Source of the DNA: Pomphorhynchus laevis
Lineage: Eukaryota > Acanthocephala > Palaeacanthocephala > Echinorhynchida > Pomphorhynchidae
Length of the DNA stretch: 64,000 nucleotides
Reading direction: 5' to 3'
NCBI GenBank assembly: GCA_012934845.2
Contig: WNNJ02003187.1
Location: forward strand, 186,001 to 250,000
Under the pieces are notes generated by a model. It saw only the letters and a program-made list of their open reading frames with translations. It did no database searches and was not told where the DNA came from. Within the stretch, counting starts at the first letter, position 1. The number at the start of each line of letters is the position of its first letter. A program made the position numbers and the translations under genes. Shown piece by piece: positions 33,889 to 47,215 of the stretch.

Positions 33889-35479
33889 CGAACGAACAAG
33901 TGCGGAGCTTCAAACGTTCAGAAATCAACGTTCATCAAAAAATGGATCAAAATTCAGGTAATTCTAAGGAAATGTTAACTGTATCTACACCAAAGGTAAG
34001 TGCTTTGTTATCCTATGGTTATGATGGCAAGGGGGTACTTCCCCCATACCCAAGCTTAGAAATCTCATACTTATAAAACTCTCTGAGCCTATAGAAAGGC
34101 ACAAATTATAGAATATTTTCTTGCGTAGTTTTGCAGAACAGTTCCGTAACATAATACTGTTTAACTCGATTAGGTATTACGAAACGGAGATCAAAATTTC
34201 ATTTGCCGACTCACAGTTGGCAAACGCATACAAAGAATTCTTCGATCAAAATCTCTAAAAATTAGTAGCATAACGTCTAAGTCAATCATTGCTTCATTGA
34301 AAATAACTAATCTTCCTCCTAACCTGGAGCGCATAGACATAAGCACTCTTCAATTACTGTTTAAAGTATCTAATTTTCTCCTCGTTAAGGGGAAGAACGG
34401 GCAATCTATTCCTAATGGTTTTATCTCGGCGCCCACCGACATTGCCGAGATATTGTCTAAAACATCCCGTAACCCATTCATGAGTTTTAATTTAAAATTT
34501 ATTCTTCTCTCTAACGATGACATGACGTTCACACAATGCAATCTCTGTCATGGATAGGGGCACTGGGTCTCAATGTGCAAGGAAGAGAAAATTTGTGGAT
34601 ATTGCTCTTCCAAAGAATGCATAGACATTGGGGGTTAGTGTTCCTCTACCCCGAAGTATGTAAACTGTAATGGTCCGCATCCCTCCTGGTCTAGGATGTG
34701 TGAGGCTTTTAAGGCATATCGGCTTAAATTATGTGCTTCGCCGACAATAAAAGTTCCTGACAGCTATGCAGATACCAGCGGAAGAATGTCAGACAATAAT
34801 ATCATACATCTTGTCGACGCTTAAAAACAATCTATATTGTGACAAGTCATTTTGCTGTCATATTCAACTCCTATGTTCCCTCCTGAAACGATTCCAGAAT
34901 TAAAGAAACGGAGGGCTTTAGCCTAATCCGTGTGTACTTTCAAAGCTGGGAAACTGCTCAAGTCCAAGTCAGGAAATGCCTCGAACACTGTAAATGAAGA
35001 CTTTGCCCTAGGCAAGTGCCCACTATGGACGGAGTTAGTAGCAGGGAGGGCAACCATTCCGCCCCTAGCTTTGTCTAGAGATGAGGCAATCCCACCCAGC
35101 TAACCTAACACAATGCAGAGTTCTCGTGAGCCTTCTTCACTGAATGTCCTTCAGCGGAATTCGGAAGGTGATTCTGCCCTTAGACTTCTATCTGGTAGAG
35201 ATGCAGATGTTATAATCCTTTAGGAGATGCGGTCTATCCGTTTCTCTCAGGACATTACTCGATTAATTCCTAAGCACATTTGTTCCCACTATATTCCGTA
35301 TATAACCCCCACACTCCTCTTCATCTCAAAGTCTTTTAACCTTAGTTAAATGCTTTTTAAGATCTTCCATTCTACTCAACTATTCTTGTCGAGCCCTGTC
35401 ATATTTAGTTATATCACACTGTAAGAACGGTAAACGCGACAGTCTAGCAAATGTCAACATAATTCCAGGTGAAAAAAAA
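33889..35479 (+). mobile_element. Three-knuckle LINE, 5' half
   Basis: ORF1 begins at ATG 33942 (MDQNSGNSKEM). It runs through KITNLPPNLERIDISTLQLL and the knuckles at about 34533-34720: CNLCHG-x-GHWVSMC, CGYC and CNGPHPSWSRMC. From about 35113 the nuclease start is visible: LNVLQRNSEGDSALRLLSG, DADVIILQEMRS and an IPKH block. Many stops break it. At about 35480 the element is interrupted by a CR1/L2-group LINE; its right part resumes at 37866. Confidence 0.85.
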
Positions 35480-37865
35480 AGATTTATTTTAATGTGGGAA
35501 ATGCGTGTCAGCGCACGCTTATATTACCACAACAAAACAAAAATGTTAATCATGTGTCGAGAAGGTGTGAACAGAGGAGGTGTTTGAATGTGATAAAGGA
35601 GGGAGCGCGGCGGACGTCGAGAGGGAGTTGATTCCAGGCGAGTAAGGCGGCAACAAAGAAGGATCGGAGACCATAGTTGTTGGAGTAATTGGAAACGTAG
35701 AGTAAGATGGTATGACGGGAACGCATGGATAAAGAGGTGGGGCGGGTGTCGTCTAAGAAAGGAAGGTTGATGAACGATGAGGAGCCGACAGCGATGAGAC
35801 GAAAAGTTACGAGAAGGCGGAGTTTGATGCGGATGTGGATGGTGGGTTAGGAGAGTTGGGCGAGATATGTGGATATGTGGTCGAAGCGACGGAGACGAAA
35901 GAGCACTCGAACGGCGGAGTTGATTATTCGTTGTAGGGGTATGATGATGGATTTTGGAGAATTGGCGAAAAGGCTAAGGCGGTAATCAATTTTAGGGAAA
36001 GGAAGCTATGAAAGAAGATACATACAAGAACGGACGTCGATAAAGGGGCGGATACGTCGGATGTCACGAAGAATTAAGTTAGACAAACGGACCTTGTCAT
36101 GGACAAAGGGTTTAAGGGAAAGGTGATCATCGAAATGGAACTCTGAGAAAGTGAGATTGTAAACTATTGGATAATTGTTGAGGCAAAAGATACAGTGGGA
36201 AGAGATATGTTTGGTTTACTGGGGAGGATTCACATTATTTTGGACTTGTCAGAGTTTAGAACGAAATAGAGATTGGAGAGACGTTTGTAGATAGAAGAAA
36301 AAGAGTTGGAGGCAGAAATGCCGATATCGTGTATGCGATGTGCGGTTGCATGAGCATAGATGAGGGTGTCATCGGTATATTGCATGACGTTAAAGGTGTT
36401 AGTTTTGGTAAACGGAGAGAGATCGGAAAGCAAAATAGAAAGAATCAGGGGACTTGGAACTTAACCTTTTAGGACACCGCAGATAATAGGGATGGGATGA
36501 GAGGATAGTAAACTAGAACAGACGCGAAAGGAACGGTCGGATAGATTAAGCAAATCATGCTACGTAGGAAGCGGAAAAGCCGGAATCATAACGAAAACAA
36601 GAAATAAGGATGAAGTGGTCGACAATATCGAAGGCGGAGGAGAAGTCAAGGGAGATGATAACACTATTTAGAGTTTTCTCACGATAAATGAGTAAGTCGT
36701 TGTAAACTTTCATGCAGCCGATTTCGGTGGAGTGGTTAGAGCGGAAAGCGGATTGAAAAGAGGGTACAGATTGGATGAAGAGAGATAAGCGTTGATCTGT
36801 ATTAAGATGAGGCGTTCTAAAAGCTTAGAAAGAGTAGGGAGTAGTGAAATGTGGCGATAGCTAGAAGAAAGGGAGGGATCGAGCGATTGTTTCTTAAGGA
36901 GGGACGAACTATTGCGGATTTCAAGTGGGAAAAAAGATAGGACTGCGGATGGACGAGATAAACAAAGTTGTGAGAAATGGGGATATTAATTAGCATATGG
37001 ATTTAAGTATGTGTGTAAGCAGGGGATCGGCAAATGAGGTTTTGCTGGGCAAGGACATGAGGACAGATGATATTTCTGTAGGTGAGACAGGGAGAAGATG
37101 AAAGAGTTCCGGAAGGATGAGGCTAGGCGGGGCAGAGTGGGATAGGATGAAGACGGGTGTGAGAGAGCAACGTGGATACTTTGGTCTTGAGAAATGACGA
37201 ATAATCATGGGGATTGATTTTGCACGGTGGAAAAGAGCGAGCAAATATTTAGTTAAAAGTATGCCAGAGAGTCTTTGAGTTGAATGAAGTGATGATTTTA
37301 TGCTGCCAGGAGTTGCATTTGGTATGTAATAGGTGAAGATTAAACCGGCGATGAGCAAGATAGGCATCACGGAAAGACGGAGTGATCGAGCGGAAATCAC
37401 GTCTGAGAGCGGTGATAGACTCGAAAAGCCTGACGGAGTCGACGCTTTGAGAGTAGGCATTGGATGTCAAACCATGGGGCACGGTGCAAGCGAAGATGTG
37501 GGTGAGATTTGAAGGACAAGAGAAGATCGAGAGTGGATGTGAGTTCAGTCGAAAAGAAAAGCGAGATCGTGAGGAGATGAATATGTTATTGTGGGATAGA
37601 ATAAAGACGATTTGAGTAAGGCTTAGCGGAGAAGGGAAAGGTCAAGATTTATCTAAGGGCGACGTAGGATTGTAGGTGTGTGAGGAGGAGTGTGGTTGTG
37701 AGTGAGATCAAAGGTGACGAGAAAGTGATCGGATAGACCAGGATCATCGATGGACAGTGAGGTGTAAGCAGCAAAATAATCGAGGACAGCGATGATATCA
37801 AGTGCCCACCAAGGATATGTGTGGGGGCAGTGGAGATTAGTTTGTAATTGTAGTTGAATAGAATG
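35480..37865 (-). mobile_element. CR1/L2-group LINE, nested and eroded
   Basis: Same family as 13485-17335, to which it aligns closely from the 3' end (CAAATGCGTGTCAGCGCACG-like block, about 35500) through RT and nuclease to an ILFNYNYKLISTAPTHILGG block (about 37840). RT remains are YTDDTLIYAHA (about 36380) and DPLLTHILKSI (37020). Multiple stops, frame changes and small deletions. The 5' end stops inside the nuclease, so the copy is 5'-truncated, and it lies within the three-knuckle LINE. Confidence 0.9.
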
Positions 37866-38665
37866 TTAAAACCCATCCGTACGGAGCAGTCGCGACAACA
37901 CAGAACACCTCTCATGACCCAATTTGTTGACATATAGAGGAAGATAAGTTGCTTAGAATGAGGTTTCACTTTGATCCCATCAGTGTCCTTTTTTTCAGGC
38001 AGCTATGGATGCAGGTGCTAAGACGTAGTCTCATATATCAGCCGATTCTTTTTAAGATTAAAAGACCAGTTAACCCGGTCCAATCTTATTTTAAACTCTG
38101 CCAAATCGCAGGTAGGCTTCTTTCATTTCGCCCCTGTATCAAAGCAAAAACTTTAGAGATTAGCACTATCTGCCCTCTTCTCCATTTTAACTAATCAAAT
38201 ACTCCATACCTTTACGAGTCGCTACTCGATACCTTTACGAGTCGAGTAAAATACCTGGGGTTTACGGTTACAGTGAAGTGGTCGGCGAAAGCTGACTTGG
38301 ATATACTTAAACGTATTCTGAGGAGAGTTAGGTGGGCCCTGAAACGGGCCCGGCATCTGTCATTGAAAAGGGAAACCTAATTGTGCCTCTGGGGTACTTG
38401 GGCTATCTCGGAATTAGTCTTCTTTTTTAAAAAAACGTCCCACAGAGCAAAGGCTATGGTTTCTCAAGCTCCTCATCTCGAGATTTTTGAACATAGTCCG
38501 CCTCGCTTGAATCCTTCGGGGGTGATAGACCCGGGTGGTTTAGTCGTAGAGCGGCGTGTTGGATTGGCTAGAGGGCTCAGTTCCCACTGGAGTAGAGGCC
38601 ATGAAGACAGAAGACTTCAAAGATTGAATAAGAAATTTCTGACGTTTTATGTTTTTCTTTTTAAT
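37866..38665 (+). mobile_element. Three-knuckle LINE, 3' part after the nested insertion
   Basis: Resumes at KPIRTEQSR-like sequence, which matches 45316 onward in the copy at 43.6-47.2 kb. It runs through EEDKLLRMRFHFDPISVLFF, skips most of the RT, and ends with WAISELVFF and a terminal region matching 46970-47210 (GACCCGGGTGGTTTAGTCG and onward). The RT core is deleted. Confidence 0.85.
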
Positions 38666-38880
38666 TGACATTTAACATTTATTCCCTTGTATCTATTTTG
38701 TTAAGAAAATCGTTATTTTGTGAATCTTTATGAATGTCTCACTAAGCTGCGCATATTAATGAATATTGAATGTGCACGAGTTGTATACACCTGTTTTAGC
38801 GATCAAACAAGAAAACTCAATTTTTTTATTTTTGAAGCATAGGTTTACAAACATCATTCAGCATCGAATATTTTGAATCG
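38666..38880. other. Spacer
   Basis: A/T-rich, nothing recognised. Confidence 0.4.
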
Positions 38881-38884
38881 ATGC

Positions 38885-39745
38885 TTTTGATTCGATTTGT
38901 ATCAGAATAAGGATTAGAGGTCATATGGAGGAACTGCTATGCTATCAGGTTTCTCCCCCTAACTCCTCAACCCAACATAGCAGCTGGGCCAAATACATGC
39001 TAATGATGTATTTCCTCTGATAAAACTATCTAGTATCTTATTATAATACAAAGTATATTATTTATTATCCATCCATAAAAATTTGCCACTTAAGAGTTTA
39101 AATTTATTCTTTATATTATTGTGTTGATTTATATATTTTACTATTTTCTGCTTGATGTTATTTTTATAAAAACCTAGTTTAAAATATGTATCTATTAAAT
39201 TATTTAAATGATTTTGAAGAAAGCCAATATCATTACATATTGTTGCAATTCTTAAAATTTCATTATTTAATGTATTATATTTTATATTATATGGTATGCA
39301 TGAATGCTCATGCAAAAATATGTTTCTTGTAAATTTAAATATGTCATCTTTACGATATAAATTAATAGTAGTTTTAGTTAATGTTAATTTAATGTTCATA
39401 TCTAGATATACACCTTCTTTATCATTAATATTGGTTTTGTTAAGAATAAGGCTTTCTGGATAAATGTGCTCACTAATTGAATAAAAATTATTAGAATTAA
39501 ATACACATATATCATCAATGTATCGAAACATATATTTCATATATTTATATTGTTTAGATTTAGTTTTTACACAGTTATGAACAAATTCATATTCTATAAA
39601 GCTTAAAAACAAGTCAGCTATAATTGGGCTACTATTACCACCTATTGGAACACCTTTTACTTGTCTAAATATAGATGTCCCTACTTTTAAATAATTTTGA
39701 TTTATCAAAATATTTAAGGATTCTATTAATTCAATTTTATCCATA
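38885..39745 (-). mobile_element. Penelope-like element, 5'-truncated
   Basis: Holds the longest open RT stretch of this family here: 228 codons (39744-39058) from MDKIELIESLNILINQNYLK to GKFLWMDNK. It includes FRQVKGVPIGG, NSSPIIADLFLSF, MFRYIDDICVF and YNIKYNTLNNEILRIATIC. The tail (39057-38885, minus) has GCTGCTATG, AGGAGTTAG, GAAACCTGATAGCATAGCAG and a GTTCCTCC block. It lacks the front of the RT (motif A) and anything upstream. It looks whole within what is left. Confidence 0.85.
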
Positions 39746-40669
39746 TATGGTGTGTCTACGTGCCATATAAATATTGGATCTAAATTGTGGAAAAAACAAT
39801 CGTCTCTTCGCCTTATTTACAATCTAATTCACATCACTGGAAAAGCTATCGATCATTATATAAAATTCAATTCTATGAAATTACAAGATGAATCAAATAT
39901 TAAATTACAAAAAAATGTGATAAAGTTAATTAATTATTATTAATAATTATATTAATAAATAATTAATAATACAATAACTTACTTACAATTAACTTATTAC
40001 AACTGAATAATTCTAAGATATAAAAATACAAACTCGGCAAAACTATGGTTGCACTAATTTAACCCACAGTGATTAATCTACTACCAGTAATCACAAAAAA
40101 ACGTTTTAGTAACAAAAGTCGCAAAACCTACAATAGATCACAGAGCTTGTTAATCGCTGAATTACGAGAATCTGATTCTCCCAATAGTCTGTTAAAGTTC
40201 CACCATGCTGTGCAGCCTGTAAAACGTATTTATCTAACTTATCCGGTATATGCCGGAGTATAGATGACAATATTCGTGTTTTAAATTTTTTCGGGTTTGC
40301 TAAGAGAAATGCTGAGGGTGGGTGAAGGATACTTAAGGTTGTTCTTGATAACGTAAAAATGTGACCCTATTTGAAGCATTATTTTGCGTTAACGGGCCCA
40401 GGCACTAGACTATTAAAGGACTTTTTTTAGAAGACAGAATGAAACTGAAAACTGCCCAGACTAAACTTCATCATCGTATTAGCGAATGAGAAACTAAGCT
40501 AACAATATAGAATTGCCAGATCGGACGACGGAGGGTATTTACACCGTTTGAGGTACATTCACACTAGTGTTTAGAGAACGACATTGTCCTTTCTCTCGGT
40601 AGTCCTAACCAAATTACAATCAAAATAGATACATCTTTAGTGATTTATTCTTTTGAGTATTTTGCTCAT
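39746..40669. other. Spacer
   Basis: A/T-rich with some unrecognised frames (40069-40263). A 24-bp sequence starting AATTACAATCAAAATAGA at about 40612 recurs at about 40684, next to the truncated 5' end of the following LINE. Confidence 0.45.
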
Positions 40670-41776
40670 GCCTCTATATATTTATAATTACAATCAAAAT
40701 AGATACATCATTAAGACATTTCTCGAGGATCGATCATTCGTTGTGCGATTAGATGAAGTTTTGTCAACAGCTCGACGTGTTCATTCGGGTGTTCCTCAGG
40801 GCACGGTCCTAGGTCCACTTCTCTTTATCATCTTTTTGAATGACCTACTCCTAAGGTTAAAGTGTCCTCACCTGGCATTTGCTGACGATGTTAAAATATG
40901 GGCAACAACCCAAAACGAGGCGGATTGTGAATTTTTACAATGTGACCTTAACCGTATCGGGACTTGGTGTAATAGCACTGGCTTGATACTCAACGCGACA
41001 AAATGTGTATGGATCAGATTGGGTAGAGATAAAACTCATTTCGATTACAAAATAAATGGACACTCAATCAAGCGAGTCTCAGAACATCCCGACCTGGGAG
41101 TGATAATTCACGAATCGCTAAAGACAAGAGCAAATAGTGATCACGCGCGGTTAAAAGCGATACGTGCCTTATACTGCATAAAAATGACTTTTGCAAAATT
41201 ATCGCCGCAAATCTTCGCCAAACTTTATTGTGCCCTAGTAAGACCACATCTTGAGTATTGTGTACAGGCAACCTTTCCAACGACCAGGAGTGAGTTGAAT
41301 AACTTGGAAAGTGTAATGAGACGAGCTTCTCGGATGTGTTGTCAAGGAAGCTTTATTTCAAGATTAAGATGTTTGAACGTTTTATCAGTGAGGTATCGGT
41401 ATCTTTTTCTTGATCTGATTACACTTTGGAAAATTGTACATTCAGCTGATGGCTTTCCTTTGGGTGTAGTTAGATTTCGAGATAATTCGAGATTGCGAGG
41501 CCATTGTAAGATGCTTTTTAAAAAATTACCGGGTAAGCTGCGAAAATTTTACAGACTGTCTGAACGGGCAGTAGATGTTTGGAATAGTTTGCCTGAACCT
41601 ATCGCTGCCATCACCAATTTCCTCGCTTTCAAAAACAGGGTTCGACGTTGGATATACGTCCAGGCTGATTTGTCACCTTTTCTAACCTACCCATTTGGTT
41701 GATCTTTTTTCTGTATTGTGTGATCGGCTTAAAGCCTTATGGCTAAGTCTGAACTTGATAATAATAATAATAATAT
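40670..41776 (+). mobile_element. CR1-type LINE, 5'-truncated RT half
   Basis: One open frame to 41702 starts inside the RT: KTFLEDRSFVVRLDE, then SGVPQGTVLGPLLFIIFLND (about 40785), LAFADDVKIWA (about 40877), LNATKCVWIRLG and HPDLGVIIHE. It continues through the C-terminal part (LRGHCKML, VWNSLPEPI) and ends in a (ATA)n tail at 41758-41776. Motifs A and the nuclease are missing, the usual result of incomplete reverse transcription. The remaining frame has no stop, so the insertion is probably recent. Confidence 0.88.
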
Positions 41777-42949
41777 ATATGGAGATATACATATATTATA
41801 GACACATATTATATATTTATAAAACATTTCCTGTGTTGATATAATTCGGTGAATAGGTTACACTACGATGTGAGGCACAACATTATATTTTCTTTAAAAG
41901 AATAAGTCTGCGATTAAAATTTAGAGTGGGAAATAATGTGAGCCTTACGGCTATCTTATATAAACACTAAAAACAGATTCAACAACTTCCAAATCAGATT
42001 CGACAGCAAAATGAACCTCAATATCATTGTAATAATCCATAATCAATTGAAGCTATTTTTTAAATTTCAGTATTTTCAAATAATGTCAACAACATGCTAA
42101 AATGGCAAATCATACGAGTTCGCAGAAATCACCTGAAACTATCACAATCTAGAAAAGCACTGACCTTTGACTTTTATAATTAATTTATTAGACTTGGCAT
42201 AACATAAACAGCGATGTCTGAAACAAATATGTTGAAGTTGCACCACATATATATCTTCACAATATATACTTGATGGGGTCAGTACAACTCAGTTAATTTG
42301 TCAAACAGTTAGCTCTTAAAATATCAAATTACACTTGATTTCACTCTTACGCTATATAAATAAAGAAAGAACAAGTGACCTTCCACTTTCAATCAAAACT
42401 ATTAATAAGCTCGAATTGCTAATATTCCTAGTTAATTATATTCTAGGTTATTGTATCTTTACTAACTACTAAACTTAACTTCATCACTTAGACAAGTGTA
42501 GCACTTGTTAAACTCTCTCACCTTTATAATCATTTAGCATGCAAACAGAGCTTTTATAATTATAAATTAGGTTAAATAAATCAAATCAGCTAACTGAATA
42601 TATATATTTAATATAATTATAAAATTAAAAAAAATAAATAAACTTCCTGAAATGGAAAACGTTTTATCGTAAGCTACTATGACACAAGGCATTAATTGTT
42701 TTAAAGACATACAATGTCACCATATTAAATGACAAGCATTTAAAACTATAATAAATAGTTATTAAGTGTATAACACAGCACAATGAAATTTTACTAACTG
42801 AAAAAATAAATTTCAGTTATATAAAATTTTACGAACTAAATAAATAAAGATTTTCTTAAAAACTAACAACCGATAAATAACTGAAAAATAGAAACAGCTA
42901 TGAAACTAACAGGTCAGAAAAAGTCAAACACAATCCATTTCCTAGTTTT
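41777..42949. other. A/T-rich spacer
   Basis: No gene. At about 42575-42615 lies a reverse copy of the Penelope-like terminal motif (AATCAGCTAACTGA). Confidence 0.5.
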
Positions 42950-42951
42950 CC

Positions 42952-43560
42952 TATATTACAGCCTCAGGTCCAGTGGGATCTGAGCCATCCAACCAATCCA
43001 ATACGCCGCATCCGACTAAATCACCCGAGATCTTTCAACCCCTCCCCCCGAAGTCTAGTCAAGGCGAATTTCTGGGTAATCGAGATACAAGGAGCTTAAA
43101 AAACCTTAGCCTTTGCTCTGGGGGGCGTCCTCTAGAAAAGAAAACTAATCCCGAAATAGCCCAGGTGGGTTTCTGGCGCACCTGGGCTTTCCCTTTCAAT
43201 GACAGATGCTGAGCCCGTTTTGGCCCCACTAGCTCTCTTCAGGATACGTTTAAGTCTATCCAGGTCAGCTTTCGCCGACTAGCTCACCGTAAAAGTACAC
43301 CCCAGGTATTTTACTCGACTTATGAAGGTAGGGAGTGGTTGATTAGTCAAAATTGGAGAAGAGTGCAGAGAGTGCTGATCTCTTAAGTTTTTGCTTTGTT
43401 GCGAGGCTGCCATGGAAAACAACCACTTGCGATTTAGTAGAGTTTAGAATAAGATTGGACTTGGGTAACTGGTCTTTAAATCTTAAAAAGAAACGGATGA
43501 TGTCCGAAACTACGTCTTTGCACCTGCGTCCAGAAAACAGGGATTTTACGAATTGTAAAA
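42952..43560 (-). mobile_element. Three-knuckle LINE, 5'-truncated 3' end
   Basis: The reverse complement of 42952-43200 matches the 3' terminal part of the copies at 46970-47210 and 38370-38640. The part to 43560 corresponds to the RT C-terminus (sequence like LKDQLP-x-SNL-x-LNS-x-KSQVV). It abuts the next copy head to head. Confidence 0.8.
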
Positions 43561-43599
43561 AGAAAACGATTGAAAATCAAGTAATTGCAAACGATTGAA

Positions 43600-46500
43600 T
43601 ACACATGAACAGCATTTTTTACCATCGGAGCGATCAAAGCATTCAATGAAATCGTATTTTCCAGTAGCTAAAAAAGGTCAGTGGAGTTTTTAAATTTGAT
43701 ACCTAACACGGAAAGTGAACTACCACCTGTACCAAAACAGATCAATCTTGTGACCTTGAGACTCCTCGTACCATAAGAAAGGAAGAACTTATTCGATAAG
43801 TTCCTAAGAGGCTTCACAGAACTTCACAAACAAAAAATAATATTTAATTCTATTAAATACTTTGAGGTGAAGTTCAAATATTTTTTTGTACATTTTAACT
43901 TGGAATTGCTTACATGAAATATTTCAAGAAAAATTTTCCGATTTTGGTTTGATATCATTTAAACCGATCCAGGCATCACAAAAGATAAACAATGTTCCGG
44001 CCTTTCTAACAGATAACGATATAAAAACGTCTGAAAAACAATGCAAGGTGCCGAATCTACATTTAATCAAGAGAAAGAATAGCCTTCCTATTCCCGTGAC
44101 CTTTTGCTCTAATTTTTTCGTTCAGGCCGAATGTCTAGCGAATTCCGCATTAACCCCTTCCAGGGACACAACCTCGTTCACAGTTACAGATATTGACTCA
44201 CTTACATACCCCAATTGTAAGAGCTGCCACCAATGAGGGCACTGGGGCTCTAAATGAAATTTTCCCAAAAGTTGTAGCGTTTGTGGTTCTTCTGACGAGC
44301 ATCCTGAGAAATGTGACAAGATACACGTTGTTCTCACTGTGGTGAATAACACCAATCATGATCACGTAAATGCAGTGCCTTTCAAAATTACAAGAAGCGG
44401 CACTGCCGATGAACATCAATTCCATCCAACTTCGTTGAAGCTTGCTCGACCAACATTAGTCACGCATCAGGCAAACAAGATCGAAACGCAATCCCTAATT
44501 CAACATATAATCCCTAAAATTGACGAGTTACGTATTCCTGCGACCAGTACTAAGACTTTTGCGAATAGAGCTCCCTAATCTAAGAAGAGGAATGCCTCTA
44601 TGCAAAGTATCACCTTTCTAAAATTGGCCAAGGACAAATTTTGGGAAATTGCGGTAACCTCGACGGGAAATGAAGATAATGCTTGTGGACAAGTAACTCA
44701 AAATAGTCTGGCTGAGTGTGAGAAGGGCAACCTTCTCACCTGCGTTCTAGACTAGGGGAGGCATCCCAATCCAACTAACTTAACCCAATACAAAGTAACC
44801 GGGAGCCTTTTTCACTGAATATCTTTCAGTAGAATTCTGGAGGTGTTTCTGCCCTTAGCCTTCTATCTGGTAGAGATGCAAATGTTATAGTCCTTCACGA
44901 TACGCTGTCTACCGTCTCCACAGGACATTACTCGATTTATTCCTATACACATCTACACTCACTTTACTCCGTACATAACCCCTCCTCACTGATCTTCATC
45001 TCAAAGTCTTTAACCCTAGTAAATAGCTCCTTAAGATCATCCATTATACTAAACTACTCTTGTTCAACCCTGTAATGTTTAGTTATATTACTCTGTAAGA
45101 ACAATAAACGCATCAGTTTAGTCAATATCTATATACGGTCCGCATAAATTAAACAGTACAGTTAGCTCATCGATCGCATATTAGGTAGTGGATATGACAT
45201 GTTACTTGGTGACTTTAACAACAGAACTGATCGTTGAATTAATGCAACACTCCTTAGAGCCAGGAACCGCTATCTTAACAAACTACCGTCTCCCACCTTT
45301 TCATACGATGTGGTTGTTGAAACCCATCTGTACAGAGCAGTCGCGCCAAGATCAGAACACCTCTCATGACCCAACTTGTTGGCAAATAGAGGAAGATAAG
45401 TTGCTTAGAATAAGGTTTCACTTTGATCCAATCAGTGTCCTTTTTTCAGGCAGCTCACACAACTATTCCCGGAATTGGTAATGACAAGTTTTACCGAATT
45501 TTTTTCCTACCTCTCATCGCCAGCTACCAAGTTGCTTTCGATTACATAAAAAAGGTTGCATTTACAACCCCACTCCAGCAAAACTAAAGATCATGGCTAA
45601 AATGCCACACATTCCAAATCTCTCTGTTTCTGCCAGAATGGCCCTTTCGAATGAACACTGGAGCTTTAGATATTAATTCCAGCTGATCAGAGATAGGGCG
45701 AGCATTGCTCACCTTAACCCCTCTCAGTTTTCCTTTGGAAGATATTCAAGAAAGAGAAGTCTATTTGTTGGAAGGATAGAGTTTTAGGCTGGATTCGTAG
45801 TATAGGCGTTGATAATGTTTTGAAGGAGTTACTATCCCTACATAATTACGGAGCCACTCAATCACCCCAACCAATCCACCCTTAGTGGGACTTCAGGATC
45901 AAGCACTTATCTGTTACAGATATCCTTAACTCCTGGGGGTCACTTCCGGGCACCTCTAAATCCGTCGCTCCACTATCTTCTCGGGTCTGTCAGCTTTTGA
46001 CAACCGATCAAAGAAGAGAAGTGGCTGTCAAAATGCCTTTAGCCTCACCATTCAATGTAGCCGGCATCAATATTAGTCGTAGAATTTTCCAACCCAAGCG
46101 TAGCCGGTATCATGTCCTAAAGACCTGCGGCCATTTCGATTCAACACTCCTTCATTTCCATCTAAATAAAAGCGCTTGGACGTAAAATCCGCGACCATCT
46201 AATTAGGCGTAACTTGATCCCACTGAATTTTCATGGATTTGTCAAAGGGCGCTCGGTCCAGTCAACAATTGGTGAAGTGCAGCAGTTTTGTCTGGATAAC
46301 AGTTATCAACTCGCTGTGGCTGTTTTCCTAGACTTTTACTATGCATTTGACCGCATCTCCATTCCCTTCGTTGTCTCTTATCTCAGGTCCCTCTGGTTGC
46401 ATGCGAGAATTGTTAACAGGGTGGAGGTGTTGCTGTACACCAAGCGGTTCCACTATGAGACGACCCTGATGCGCGTCAATTCAAAACCTATTACGGGTGT

Positions 46501-47215
46501 ACCTCAAGGATACCCACTTTTACTTATCTTATATCTCGCTGCATCCATTGTACTATTCAAGAATTTTAAGCGTGATCGACATCTAATGGTATACACTGAT
46601 GATACCAGAGCTCTGTTTTATAGACGCAGGTGCAAAGATGTTGTCTCGGACATCAGCCGTTTCTATTAAGGATTGAAAGATCAGTTGCCCTCATCCAATC
46701 TTGTTTTAAACTCCGAAAAATCTCAGGTGGTCATCTTTCATTGCGTTCCTTCCACCAAAATGAAACTTAATAGACTAGCACTCTCTACAATATCCTCCAT
46801 TTTGCAGCATTATCCACTCCCTATCTTCGAGTCGAGTAAAATATCTAGGGTTCATCGTTACGGTAAATTAGTCGGCGAAAGCTGACCTGGATAGACTTAA
46901 TCGTATCCTGAAGAGATCTAGGTGGGCTCTGCAACGGGCCAAGCATCTGCCATTGAATGAGAAAACCCAAGTGCACCTCTGGGGTACTTAGGGTATTTCG
47001 GGATTTGTCTTCTTCTCTAGATGACGTCCCCCAGAGCAAAATCTAAGGTTTCTCAAGCTCCTCATCTCGAGATTACCGAGCATAGTCCGCCTCATTTGAG
47101 TTCTTCGGGGGTGAAATACCCCGGGTAGTTCAGTCGGAGGGCGGCGTGTTGGATAGGCTGGAGTCCTCAGATCATACTGGAACTGGGGCCGTAGCGATTC
47201 ATGAAGGCGTGTATT
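43600..47215 (+). mobile_element. Three-knuckle LINE, near full length, broken
   Basis: 5' part near 43620-43660 carries CATCGGAGCGATCAAAGC, matching the starts at 33.9 and 47.8 kb. ORF1 knuckles are at about 44200-44330: CKSCHQ-x-GHWGSK, CSVCGSSDEHPEKC. The nuclease begins at about 44810 (NSGG…LLSGRDANVIVL) and includes a LGDFNNRTD-like block at about 45200. RT at 46214-46669: NFHGFVKGRSVQSTIGEVQ, FLDFYYAFDRIS, ITGVPQGYPLLLILYLA and VYTDDTRALF. The 3' end is at about 47215. Numerous stops and frame changes. This is the most complete view of the family. Confidence 0.88.
46205..47000 (+). pseudogene. RT domain of the three-knuckle LINE
   Basis: From RNLIPLNFHGFVKGRS through motif A (FLDFYYAFDRIS), motif B (GVPQGYPLLL) and motif C as YTDD to LNSEKSQVVIFH and the C-terminal SAKADLDRLNRILKRSRWAL, the last two after a frame change. 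It is an RT of the I/Jockey-type LINE group by order and spacing of motifs; the exact clade cannot be told by eye. The product would copy element RNA at the nicked target. Confidence 0.8.
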
